The notes under the pieces were generated by a model that had not been told where the DNA came from, searched no databases, and saw only the letters and a list, made by a program, of their open reading frames with translations. A program made the position numbers and the translations under genes. Below are positions 33,601 to 44,857 of a DNA stretch of 64,000 bases, one piece after another. Source of the DNA: Rhodosorus marinus (lineage: Eukaryota; Rhodophyta; Stylonematophyceae; Stylonematales; Stylonemataceae); contig JAMWBK010000003.1 in NCBI GenBank assembly GCA_029953675.1, positions 1,054,001 to 1,118,000 of the forward strand, read 5' to 3'. How positions within the stretch are numbered: the stretch's first letter is position 1; each line of letters begins with the position of its first letter.

Positions 33601-36001
33601 TGTCACGTAAAGGCGTACTGCAAGGTAATTGACAAGTGACGGCTGTGTGCGTGGAGCAGGTTACACATCACGGAACTCACCAAAGCAACGGGCGACAGAT
33701 CTTGAAATCAGTTGTTCACTCGGTAAGCACGGAAAAAGCTTGCTTCTTTGACGTTTCTTGGTTGCTTACATAGATATGTGCTCTTAAACTCTGATGAACA
33801 TGAAGACGACGTATGAAGGTCAGTCCAGGATAGAGAAACTGCTGGTGAAGAACTCGATGCTCTACAGGGTACGAAGCGTTCGTGCACCAAAGAAACATGC
33901 TCAGGACTAATTTCACCTGATTGAACCGTTTCTTTTACCTGTTTCCGGAGCAGACTGTCTTTGCGAGCGGAACGATCATTCATAAACCTTCCATTCTTAG
34001 TAGCCTGATCGGAAGAGTTTCGTGTATGGAATCGGCTGTGATAAGTTCCCCAAAGATATGGAAATCAACGATAAGAGATGTAAGTCCAATACTTGATAAA
34101 CAGGTTTCAGTTATGGATCAACCGCAAACTGATGCTTCGGTTCGTTCGTGTGATAGGTTGAAATCAGTGGCCGCGCTGCATTGTCAAGAGGTAGCGTGAA
34201 GAGCAGTGATATTATTGACGTATGTGCATTCAAACCAGTGACCCCTCTGGGTGACCCCTCTGGGTGGAGGAAGACTCAAGTCGCTCTGGCTAACAGTTGC
34301 TCTTCTGTTGATACGTTTTGCTATAGACGCGCGCACTTGGACCCATGTCGATCGAAGGAATGTCGGTTAGCTCTAGCTCGGTCGTAGGATTGGCTGTTGG
34401 TGGCGACTTGACCGTAGATAAGACCTCCATTTCTTCGTCCTCGGTGGAGAAGGTACTTGCGCGATTGCCTGGGTTCATATATCTACGCCAAGCGTTTTGC
34501 TAACTGTCGCTCCCGGCAACAGGTTTACCTGCTTCAGTCCTTGTTTTTGTCCAAATCGTCGATATCAAAGTGCAAAATCAACGAGGTATTAAGGCCACGG
34601 ACGCTTGACTGAACTTTTCGCGAGGCCTACCTCTTGAAATAATTTAACTCTGCAATTTCTCGTCTGCTTTTTTTTGTCCAGTTTGAAGTACTTGATTCCA
34701 CGTTCCTAGGCAAAGTCGCCGTGTCAAAGTCTGACGTCAAGAATGTGAGTCTTTTGGAAAGCAAAATGGGAAACGCCAACCCCTCACACCAGCGGCGTAT
34801 CCCTCATTTTCCCGCACGATTTTGAATTCTGCTTCTGTAGGTTGTCTTCAAAGAAAACCTGAAGCTGGACGAAGTCGCAGTCAGCGGTACCTTCTTGTCC
34901 GAGGTATGTTATTGAACTAGTGCAATGACCATTTTAAGAGCAACTACCGTGCAGACGTACTGAAAGGAGAGCGACACTGATGTGAAACAGGTGTTCGCGA
35001 AGCGTTCGGTTCAGATGAAGGGAGTTACTATCAAAGATTCCGCTCTCGGACTTTTCACGGTCGGAGAGTCAGCCACTCTGTCGAAGTTGTCGATGCTAAG
35101 AGGAACACTGTTGAAGGTATGACTCGTCCTACTCCTTCGATTACAGCTGCGAGCGTCAAACCTTACGTTTTCGTCGTGGACGTTATTCTGGACAATAGAG
35201 TCTGTTCCAAGGACGCGTAGATGCGGAAGGAATTGTTATTGTGGATTCTGTCGTGGAGGACGTGAGTGCAAGACCCCCCCAAAAGAAGTGTCTGCTCTCA
35301 TTCTTTGCGAGATTATGGCTAAAACGTTCCTTGAACTGCTAGGTACTTTTCGGAGATATTTCATCGTTCAATTCCGGAACTTTCAAGGCCTCCAAAATCA
35401 AGTCAGTGGCCTTCCTAGGCCCGGTCTCGTTTTCCAACTCGAAGTTTAAGGATGTTTGGTTTGAGGATGTGACTTTCGGAGGTCCTGTTTCGTTTGATGG
35501 TACCAAGTTTTCAAGCACGACCTTTGCCAATGTGAGTCATGTTTCTCTCCTCCCACGGTGGAACCGGTGTGCATGTTCTCAGCCGTCATTTTCCTGTGAT
35601 CAGTGTGTTTTCAAGGACGCAGTTGACTTCGGGAGCGCGGATGCTAAGGATACTGTATTCTCGAAGGTAGGAACAGCGCCAAACTCTTCTGGAAACTAGT
35701 TAATGGGCGCGTTTCTCATCTCAGAAGTTTTCGTGGTTTCCCGCAGACTCTCTTCGAAGGAAACATTGAGTACGAGCCGAGCTCAGGAATGCACGACCTA
35801 AGGTTGAAACCTGTAAGCAGTTCGAAGATTTTACTGCTGAAAAGGCTTGGTTGGGGTCTGAACTGTTTCTCGTGTTGCTGATTTCTTGTGTAGTTCGACG
35901 TGCTGAGACCTGCAACTGTTGGCGGCCGACCGAAGAAGCAGATCTCCAACGGTCTTGAGGAGATGATTAGGAAGAGCGAGGCCATGTTGCAGGAGCAGTA
36001 G
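30667..36001 (+). CDS. Unknown membrane protein with Ala/Gly-acidic half and 21-residue solenoid repeats
   Basis: I do not recognise this gene as a known family. Exons: 30667-33081, 33130-33300, 33389-33436, 33517-33579, 33660-33722, 33806-33868, 33954-34079, 34157-34219, 34327-34452, 34523-34585, 34682-34744, 34841-34903, 34991-35116, 35199-35261, 35343-35531, 35604-35666, 35747-35812 and 35894-36001, about 1313 residues. All introns are phase 0. Residues 1-770 alternate acidic linkers with nine Ala/Gly hydrophobic segments (for example GVLGGAALAGTAAALVGSEL). One clear membrane segment follows (FFATIVCFAAGFGVIGLILI). The rest is 19 repeats of about 21 residues such as VTFGGPVSFDGTKFSSTTFAN, resembling pentapeptide-type or right-handed beta-helix coils. 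A basic tail (GGRPKKQISNG) ends it. An in-frame stop just upstream supports the start at 30667. Function is unknown; a cell-surface or organelle scaffold is a guess. Confidence 0.85.
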
Positions 36002-36781
36002 TTGTCAAGCACTCCAAACGTGAATAAGAGCCCAGTGTGTCTCGCCCTTTTGTAATTAGGCCGATGAGTTTCCCCTTGTCTATCGATGTGTGTATGATCT
36101 CTGAAGTAAGCGATGCAACGAGGCGTTTCCTCCTTGCGTTTTGCTGATGTTTTTTTCAGAAGAGTAATGAAGAATTTATTTGAGAACGTACATCTCGCCA
36201 ATCTGACATCCCCAAAATGAGCAGCGAGTCATCATTCGCGTGTCCACATCCTCACGCTCGACATTCCGTGTATTCGACTGTAGCTCAGTCGAGGTGCGGT
36301 AGTATCAACAGATACTCGGAGAATATCGAAACCGATGCAGGACGGCCAAACCGAGGCCTTCAAGCCCTAACTACTTTGGCCGAATACGGCAGAAAGGATT
36401 CTAGTTGTCGCTCCTCCGCGTAGACGGCCTTGACGTCAGATGATGGTGAAAACAATGAAGTGCCGCCTTTCGTCCAACAGCAGGGATAATCTGAGATGAG
36501 CTCGTTCTCGCCGTGTCAGCTGATGAACTTGGCATTTCAACCGTAAACGCTTGGCTTGGTCCAGATCTCTCTCGGCCGAGTGGTCGCGATATGTGACCAC
36601 ATATCGCATCGTCTGGGTGGCTCTCATTCCAGAGTTCCTACTTCAGGGTATTTAGATACATATTTCATGTACCAGCCATGGAGCGTGTCTTTTTCGGCGT
36701 CAAACGATGGCGGACTGAGCTGCAGATATGCATCTAGCCCTGGGATCAGTTCGGTTGGGGTTTTGCAAGGACGAGTTCCCT
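36002..36781. other. Intergenic between convergent genes
   Basis: 780 nt between the 3' ends of the solenoid gene and the DUF6818-like gene. A plus-strand frame at 36217-36423 and minus-strand frames at 36436-36627 have no recognisable domain or splice support. Probably 3' UTRs and spacer. Confidence 0.45.
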
Positions 36782-37634
36782 CTATCCATTACTTTCACTT
36801 CCTCGAAGCTTGCCCACGGTCTCCACAAGCCTGTCGATATTGCTGCTTATCAGCTCAGTGTCCCTCTTTAGCTCGCGAAAGTCTGAAACCATTGGGGTGA
36901 TAGTTCGCTTGAGCTCAGATACCTCAGTTTTGAGAACGAGGATGTCTTGATGCGCTTGCATTACTTGCTGTGCAAGGCTAGAAGAGGTGTTAACTTGGCT
37001 CTTGAATACTTCGGTAAACGCCTTAGAGTTGTAGTCCATGATGATTCGAAACTGATCGACAGCTGAGCTCACGGTTCGGTCCTCGCTTCTAATCATCGGA
37101 GGAGCTGGATTTTGGAAGGAGCTTGATAGGTTTTCTAGAGCTACGTGTGGTGTGCTATCTTCTCCGTCGCGACCAGCGCCCATCATCGGACTCTCTTGAA
37201 GGTCTTCCTCCGTTCCTATGTTGCTCTCATGTCCTCGTCCAGTTGGGTATGCAGATATTCGCTTCCACAACTGCCTCGCTTTACGCACAAACGGCGCCTC
37301 TGTTGAAGTTCACAAAGCATTCAGGGAGAAGACGATTGTCAGCAGTTTTGTATGAGAGCAGAAGACAATGACTTCACAAGATAATCAACTCGCGAGCACA
37401 GATACCTGGCGTTACTCTGGAATTGACGATCTTGTCGAACTTGTTCTTCAGGGACTTCAGAGACCGAGGATAGATAGCCTGAGCTTGACTCCACTTTGCA
37501 TACTTGCTCGCAACCAAAGGCCAGAGCTCAAGTCCGAGCGACGCATTGGTTTCAATCAGGTAGAGCAAATAGTTGATTTCCTCATCACTAAAGTTCGGGA
37601 TCCCAGCCCTTCCTCTCGCTGCCTCCTCGCTCAT
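36782..37634 (-). CDS. DUF6818-like (SANT-like fold plus coiled coil) protein
   Basis: Two exons on the minus strand, 37634-37406 and 37299-36782, join in phase 1 to give about 248 residues. The N-terminal 110 residues read FSDEEINYLLYLIETN, LWPLVASKYAKW, RSLKSLKNKFDKIVN, and after the intron TPEAPFVRKARQLWKRI. That pattern is typical of the trihelix/SANT-like DUF6818 domain found in many oomycete and algal proteins, usually thought to bind DNA. A Ser/Glu-rich linker follows. The last 80 residues form a probable coiled coil (QDILVLKTEVSELKRTITPM, FRELKRDTELISSNIDRLVE). The family is often multicopy and sometimes linked to transposons, but no other transposon part is visible beside it. A single-copy transcription factor role is equally possible. 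Confidence 0.7.
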
Positions 37635-37804
37635 TTTCCTCAGCTTTACTCGTTAAGAACCACTAAATCTATTCCACACTGATCGCTTCATTGCTGAAGA
37701 CTAACCTCGCGAGAGGATACTCAATGGAGGGCGCGAAGTGACATGACCGCGTGACTTCGTTCTCAATACATTTGCTGAAGTGCATTATCTTCTCAACGTC
37801 AGAC

Positions 37805-38432
37805 ATGGCTTCCAACCTGAGTAAGGGTTTCCGGTTTCAGTAGGAGGGAAACAGGGAAGCTGGTCTGATTTGTAGTTATGTCAATGGCTTTCCAGCGGCT
37901 GGTCAATGGCGACACAGAGCTGTACGAACCAGCTCAGCAGGGTTTCGGTGTTTCGGTATGCCATAGTGGAAACCTGAAAACAGCTTTTCTGCCTTTTGAT
38001 TGCGTTTTGGACGAACTTAGGCTTCTGGGTCGTTTCTTTATAATCCTCATGCGGTCTGACGATATAGCTTGATTAACGGTGACGCCGTGATGAGCAAATG
38101 GGGGTGCCCAGCGCGATCGAGATGATTTTGCTTTCGGGGTATACTAAAAGAGATTCATTCATCTTTTGATTCATACCATGTATACCGTTAGGCGGTGTCC
38201 CTTTCTGTCGGGGCGAACGAAATCGCTTATGGTACCATCACTCATAACTCGTGTTCTTCCATCAGCATTCCTCCACGCAAAATAATCGAATTCTCAATCA
38301 GGGCCACAGCGGAACAATCCTCGCTCAAACTGATCGGGCCAGTAAGTATACGCGGATCACTTCTTTATGCCGTTTCCTAACAACCCCTTTACCTTTCTCT
38401 TCGAGTAGACTTCCCGCCACCGGACACCCTAA
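37805..38432 (+). CDS. Possible small four-exon gene, unknown
   Basis: A tentative model joins 37805-37820, 37876-37955, 38192-38341 and 38409-38432 in matching phases, encoding about 89 residues. It begins MASNLIMSMAFQRLVNGDTE, with a middle part LSVGANEIAYGTITHN and SSISIPPRKIIEFSIRA. All borders are GT-AG and no internal stop arises. I recognise no family. The 236-nt third intron is longer than its neighbours and may hide another exon, so the model may be incomplete. It starts divergently, 170 nt from the DUF6818-like gene. Confidence 0.35.
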
Positions 38433-38698
38433 ATTAAGGTCTATTCATAAATATAAAATGTATATTCTCTAAAATACTCAATAATAAGAATTTATTTGTA
38501 TATTTCTTATTTTAAAACTGTATGTTTCCAAATATCCTTATTTTTGACGCATCGATTGGCGTTGATAAGGAGCAATCAGATGCTTCCGATGAGGAAAGCT
38601 TTATATAAGGACGTTAGTTTGGAATGGGAAAGGAGAGCATATTGAGGTAGAAGATATTTAGAGTCAGCTTGAGTTTGCTTTTATTAGCTATCAGCGCT

Positions 38699-39309
38699 AT
38701 GGAGCGTGTTAAGCAGATAACTGTAAATGCTAAGAAGCTGCTTCATGTTTGTGGAATGCGCTCAGAAGGGGACAATGTATCGAGATCGTTGGATGGAGTG
38801 ACAAGTGGTAGGGTGGTTGAACGAGCGCTTGCAAGTCTTTTGAATTTTGTTGGGTGACACAACAAGATTGTTGTGTCCGCAGTTACATGCGGTAGGCTTA
38901 CCTGTGACTTTTTGGGTTTGTGGTATTTCAGATCTTGATGTCGAAGCGCTTGCAAAGGGTCTGCTGGAGTTGATTAGGGAGCTGGATCAATATCTGCAGA
39001 GCTTGTTGCAGTCAAACAAACCAGCGTCGTTGCTGCTTCAAGAGGTATGCATGCGCAACTTATACGCAAGCGATGAACCAACGTCAGGGCTGATTGGCTG
39101 GTTTTGTCTCCACTCTACCCGTCAAGGAAGTAGCCAGGTTGGAAAAGGACTTGACTACAAAAGCAGAGCTTATGAAGAGAACGGACGACATGATCACAGA
39201 TGCACATACCAAGATCGAGTGCGGACTCCCCCAAACACTACAGATCGATAGGTTTTTTCTTGCTGGTTTTGTCTCATCCTTTCGAATGAACTCACATCCT
39301 TGCGTTTGA
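38699..39309 (+). CDS. Small helical protein, possibly Mediator subunit 28-like
   Basis: Coding blocks are 38699 to about 38850 (MERVKQITVNAKKLLHVCGM, then SGRVVERALASLLN), about 38935-39042 (DVEALAKGLLELIRELDQYL, LLQSNKPASLLLQE) and about 39136-39309 (VARLEKDLTTKAELMKRTDD, ITDAHTKIE). The first splice junction is ambiguous: no donor with ideal consensus gives the right phase. The protein is mostly amphipathic helix of about 150 residues. The last block, a heptad-like helix 'xLEKDLxxKxELxKR', recalls the C-terminal part of MED28, and the middle block fits its N-terminal helices, but this is a pattern match only. It might instead be another small coiled-coil complex subunit. Confidence 0.45.
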
Positions 39310-40279
39310 CAATCATTAGGAAACTTAAGACTCAGCATACCAACGCGCTGTACAACTCTTCGACCTCATAACCCAGTCAATCATGCTCATTATGAAACCG
39401 TCCAGAGGGCTCCTCAGTTGCTGAAAATTCTGTTGACGAAGGAATGGCTTCGCAACCATAAGCGATAGACTTTGAGAAAATCTAGTCTCTGTGAAGGCCA
39501 GGCAATTTAGTTTTCGTACCAGCCGACTGCCGTGAGGGTTGCACGTATTCTGCATACGAGCCAAAATGGGCGCCCATCGGGATGGAGCTTCAAGTTAGGA
39601 TCTTTTGCACTTGCTCCAGAGGTTGTTTATCTTGAAGACTACTTGATGTTAATTGAGGCCGATGAGTATCAATAGGCTTGTGTAGGGTCAGCCACCTACG
39701 GGAAGGCTTTTAGTTAGACCCACTGAGGCAGTGAGCTAAGAAAATAAGTTCAATCTCAATTCCGTGTTTTGTTAGTGGTGATTATAATAAGGAGCTTCGT
39801 GCTTAGTGAATCGATGAGCGTGTATTGAGGTGAGGGGTTAGAGAGACAATTATGAAGGAAGCATCGAAGCCTGAAAGGTATCAAATCAAATGTTCACGCG
39901 AAAACACTGGGCAAGTAGGAAACTATTCATCATCTGCTTCGCCGCCATCCCAACGGTTGACTAAAGCGCTCTTAGAGCGTCGAGGCCGGTTGCATGGGTT
40001 GCGAAACGTGAACAATCGTCACCCTTAGGTGGGAGTTTGAACATCGTCTGGCCGTCGCCACACAAGAGCAATCACCACAGGCCCCTCCATTCCAAGCTTG
40101 GAACTTGGGGTGGCTTCTATGCAAGCCCTGCTCCACACACAGTACCAGGAACACAATTGCGAAGTGAGCTCCTGCGGGGGACTGCCATACGCTGAATGCA
40201 CGCCTCGTCCTAGTAAGCCACGACACCGCTTTGCATTCGGCCGGTACAGTCTTGACGTATCAAGTAAGAGCCATCCAAG
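39310..40279. other. Intergenic between convergent genes
   Basis: About 970 nt between the small helical gene and the importin alpha stop. Short frames on both strands (39325-39564 minus, 40098-40325 plus) carry no domain. No repeat was seen. Confidence 0.45.
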
Positions 40280-42107
40280 CTACTGCTGCATGCTTCCCTC
40301 GAAGTTGAAACCTCCTTGGGGTTGATTCGCCATGTCAAGACCAAAAGCATACTGGCCGTCAATGGCTTGAGGTGCTACGTCTCCGACCTCACCACCATCG
40401 AAGTAAGTAACCAACAGGGCGACGGCCTTCTCGTAAATATCAGCATTCTCATGCTGCTGCAGGGCTTCCAATTTATCAACGCCTCCACATTCTTCGATTT
40501 CTGTTGCGGCTGAATTGACATCGTTCGGATTTCGGTGCTTTTCGTAGACTTTGAGAATCTGTTCCAATCCCTCCATGGCAAGCTTTATGATCTTTGCGTC
40601 AGGCGCCTCAAGCAGGTCACATATGAGGGGTATGCACCCACTCTTAACTAGAAAGGCCACCTGAACAAGTCCGGACAGTTGTCTCGTCAGATCATCTACC
40701 GGGACCTTTCATTTCATGAGAGGCTTAGTCCTACCTGTTCCGGGGATCCACCGTAGGTAGCATTTGAAACTGCCCAAGCAGCCTCTTTCTTAACCTCAAA
40801 GTCATCCTTCTGCAACTGCTGGAGAAGAACCGGAATGAATTCGGCCTCAAGCACCGCCTGAATCTGCGCCTTAGTACCCGCAGTTATGTTCGAGATGGTC
40901 CAACTCGCTTCCCTCCGAATCGACTTTCGGTCAGAAGTTAGCATTGTCTTCAGAGCCGCAAGAGCATTATTGTCAATCACGGCCTGAGTCTGTTGTTCGT
41001 TCCCGGTTACGATATTTCCAATAATTCGGAGCGCCGGGACTTGAATCGAAATGTTCCTGTGCATCAGAAGCTGTACCAATCTACCGATGACGTTTGTATT
41101 GACAACTGCTTGAATCTATTGACATATAGAAAAGAAAATTCAGACCCATGGCAAATACCCCTCCTGAACACCCGCCGAGGTTGTCATATCCCCGCCACTC
41201 ATCCAACTTACGTGCATATCCTCGCCATCTGACAGGTAAGACAATGCCCAAAGAGCGTCTGTAACAACTTCCTCGTCGTCTCTATAGACGAGCTCAGTTA
41301 AAACCGGCAAGGTTGGTGCTACCCTCTCGAAGTCGGGCTTCGGTTTTCCTCGACACAGATTTGAGAGTGCCCACGTAGCGTTGCGGAGCATCGACTGTCC
41401 TGCATAGGTGTTCAGCTGAGACAGTAGAGGGTTCAAGGCTCCTGCCGCCAGGACAGCATCCCTGCAGCTTGCTCCATCTCCAGCAATGTTACCAAGCGCC
41501 CAGACTGCCTGCTCCCGTACGTCATCGTTCGGTGACGATAACAGCTTCGTGAAAACTGGTACAGCTCCATGGCTAACTACGACACTAAAAATTTGGTCCG
41601 GAGAGGTTGGGTTAGCACATACATCAACAGCTCTGGATGACTGATGAATGCGATTCACTAAATTACTTACTTCGTGTGCTCGGACGTTCCTGATGCGATG
41701 TTTGTCAGTGCCCATGAAGCTTCAAACTGGAGTCTGTGGTTGTTATCTCGATCGAGGAACGAAATAAAAACTGGAACAACTCCTGCATGTACAACTTGGT
41801 CGATCGGAGGATTCTGATCTACGGAAAGCATTCTCCGCACCGCTATAGTTGCCTCTAACTGCGCGACCGGATCTTCCGAGAAGATGCCCTGAACTATTGC
41901 CCGATTCCTCTCCGAGAATTCATCGCTCTCATCGAACTCGAGATTCTGCTGAGTTGCCACATCGCGACGCTTCTTCATGAGCTGTTCTTCTCTCCGGGAT
42001 TTTCTAATCTCCACTGCATTTTCTTCCCGCTTCCGACGCGAATCATCGGGATCGATGCCCTTCTTGTAGGCCTTCTTCCGCAGGTCCTCTCGCATCCTGG
42101 AAGCCAT
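40280..42107 (-). CDS. KPNA: Importin subunit alpha (karyopherin alpha)
   Basis: This is the nuclear import adaptor that binds classical NLS cargo and importin beta. The start is [20 protein letters not shown]. The importin-beta-binding segment carries the basic clusters SRRKREEN and [13 protein letters not shown]. Armadillo repeats follow with family motifs: [112 protein letters not shown], and the final [19 protein letters not shown]. The Trp and Asn ladders needed for NLS binding are present. Four exons are evident: about 42107-41688, 41600-41217, 41115-40733 and 40660-40280. The acidic C-terminal patch is short and the tail ends in a Gly/Phe-containing FNFEGSMQQ. No truncation is seen. 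Confidence 0.95.
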
Positions 42108-43638
42108 CTCCTTATCGAATCCCCCTCAGAATCTCTCGCTCATCTACACTCCCAAAACGTTTCTTACTACCTCTATAAAAAAAAAATACCTCTCGATCAC
42201 CCTCACTCTACCATCCACCTTCCCACTCCCAAGAACTCATCCAAACCTCCCCTCACCCATGCCATCCGCCTCCTGTCTCAAAAACACATCCCCAAAACAA
42301 ACAAAACCGCAATTTGTCCCCCCAACGCCTTCTAGAAAAAGCGCTACTACTCAAAAACCATGTGAAATCATTTCCTGTAACAATTCCCTCGGGCCTATAT
42401 CAGAAGTTATAGACTAGCTACTGTTACCCCTTTCATTGTGAGGTAACTTTTTTCCCGTCTTGCTCCATCGAGGCTTTCAATGAAAAGCGTTTTTGTATTT
42501 TTTTTCCTGCTTCCTTTTGAAAAGGCACAAAACTCGAGGATGCCCCGAATTTCGCCGCTCAAGACCCCAACTCAAAAAAGCAGCGCTTTATTGTTTTTTT
42601 ATTTAATTAAATCCTATTTTGTTAAAATTATGATCTAGAGTCGTTATTTTATTGAACAAAAAGTTTTGAGTTTAAAGTTTGATCAGGGCTACCTCCTTTT
42701 CTTTAGAACTTGGAGGATAAGGAACTTTAGGGGTTAAATTTATTTCAAGTTCTTACGAAGACCCCCGTAATAAATTAATTTTATGATAATATTGGGTTTT
42801 ATTCGGCTCGAGGCAGAGGGTTGGTTGGTCATCAACGAAAACGACTAATTGTAAAGGGGGGGGGAAGTTACTTGTGACTTGTCCATAGATGGAATCGGTG
42901 TTTTTTTTGGCAACCCTCCTCACGTATAGATCGAGTTTGACGAATATTTGTTTTAAGAGAATTTTTCGGGGGAAAAATCATACAGGGGAAATTTCCAGGG
43001 CGCAGATCCACCCCTCCAGCAAGGCGCGAGGGAAGCAAATGTATGGATTGGATACATAGTATTTTCGCGGTATCGACCGCTCTCGTACTAACAAATGTTT
43101 CCTTTTTTTGAAATTTCAGCATTTTTAGTCCAATCAGCAAGAATCATGGACGGAAAGGTCTATGTTGTTGGATTAATCTTCTCAAATTCAAGTAAATGCA
43201 GCGTGTGATGATCCCATTATTTAGTAACGTATTACCTAGAAACTGTGTTTCAACGGCAAAGTACTGGCATTGACAGTTTGCTTGGGTTTTACGCCATGGC
43301 TTTCTAATGCCACCTTAGCTTAAGCTTAACGTTAAGAAGGAGACATTCACACTTCAAGCAACCACCATATCCCGATGACGGCACTCCCCTGCATGTTGGT
43401 TCACAACGTTCGATCCATGATATTCGACATCCGTACATGATTTCTGAAATGAGCAGTTTTCCATCAAGCGATGACGGCACTACTCCCCTTGGCAGCTTGC
43501 AAGCTCGGGTAGGCTGCCGTCGATTAGTGCACAATATACAATACCCTTATCCACAGGCCCATGGCGCTCATCGTTGGCATCTATCGATCATTAGTCTAAG
43601 GATACTGTTAAGGCACGCGCGGGACTTTTACATAATGC

Positions 43639-43744
43639 AAACGCAGGCTAATAGTATCCTTTGGGGGGGCCAACGCAGGCTAATAGTATCCTATGAGAGG
43701 GGCTAACGCAGGCTAATAGTATCCTATGGGGGGGCTAACGCAGC
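43639..43744. repeat. Three-copy 33-bp tandem repeat
   Basis: Units start at 43639, 43672 and 43705, each opening with AACGCAGGCTAATAGTATCC and ending in a G-rich run, with a partial fourth copy of seven bases. The copies differ by only a few bases, mostly in the G run. Confidence 0.9.
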
Positions 43745-43774
43745 TGCCACACTACACAATCGGAGTGGACCATT

Positions 43775-43907
43775 AGGAGAGCCCGCTGATACCTAGTCTT
43801 CGGTTCTGCTTTTCATAGCTATGGACCACCGGGAACCTGTAGACAGTGATGAAGTCGTGTTGCACAGCTACGAGAAAAAATAAAAAACACTATCAGCGGG
43901 CTATCCT
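43775..43907. repeat. 133-bp segment with 17-bp terminal inverted repeats (MITE-like)
   Basis: The left end 43775-43791 and the right end 43891-43907 are reverse complements over 17 bp with one mismatch; the core AGCCCGCTGATA is perfect. No coding capacity and no clear target-site duplication. A diverged copy of the left end seems to lie near 44288-44325. A miniature inverted-repeat element or a structured RNA hairpin are both possible. Confidence 0.6.
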
Positions 43908-44504
43908 GAAGATCTAGTTCGCTAGCCGCCAATAGGATCTCTGCGCTACTATCCCGCAGGGTAGTATTGCCCCGTCTAGGTCAGTTGGACATGCTAAAGA
44001 ACAGAACATCTCCCACTGGATTGGCCGGATGATGCGCTCCTGCGGGTCCTCTTAATCTGAGTTCGCGCAGCTTAGCTAGTGCGTCTTGTACAATGCGAGT
44101 AGCTGTCCCGTACCTTCGCAATGAAAGCATTTGGCAGAATGGGAAACCTCGCTCAGGATTTCTTGGGCGACATTCGCGCGCACTTGTCGTCGGAAACGAT
44201 GGAGCTCAGTGACGCGCGAACCAGGCCAATAGGACCCTATAGGAACGGGAGGCTGAGACTACGTTAGTAGCTCTGCGCGTACATCATCAGGACAGCCCGA
44301 TGATGCCTGTTTCCACTTCTTTTTTACGTTTTCTGTGACTCAGTTGCGCGGTAGTTAAACCGGCCTTTCCCATGTCCTTGATAGGCTTGGTGTTGCGATG
44401 CCCTAGGCAGCTGCCTAGGAAAGGTTACGGTTACCATAGAAAGTCGAAAATTTTCCTTCAAATTCACGAGAAAAGTACAGAATGAACAGCCAAGCCGGCC
44501 GATT

Positions 44505-44857
44505 GTCATCCATCAGTTCATGACATGCTACGTTCCAACTTGATATTGAAAACAGGTCTTCTATCAGTACATGACCGCTAACACCCCTAAAACCGTCAAA
44601 AATACAAAGATTGTCGTTATACATCACTCCACGACAGAAGACGCAAAGCCCAATACCCCTGTGACCCAGCAGCCCGATTACTCCCCTACTTCTACCCCTA
44701 ACTTGCAGATAGTCATCAATCAGCCCATGACGTGAAACGTCCTTTGGATTGAATTCTAAAGGCGTTCCTTCTATCTATTCATGACGGGGAACGCTTCAAA
44801 TAATTTTCTCCTCAAAAATGTGCTGAAGGTGGTCACCCATCAACCCATGACAGCACC
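44505..44857. repeat. Degenerate alternating A/B repeats centred on CATGAC
   Basis: Type A copies (GTCATC, ATCAG, CATGAC) start at 44505, 44712 and 44832. Type B copies (TTCTATC, then CATGAC) start at about 44557 and 44768. The order is A-B-A-B-A, with A-to-B distances of 52 and 56 bp. They end about 280 nt upstream of the MON2 start. Confidence 0.5.
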
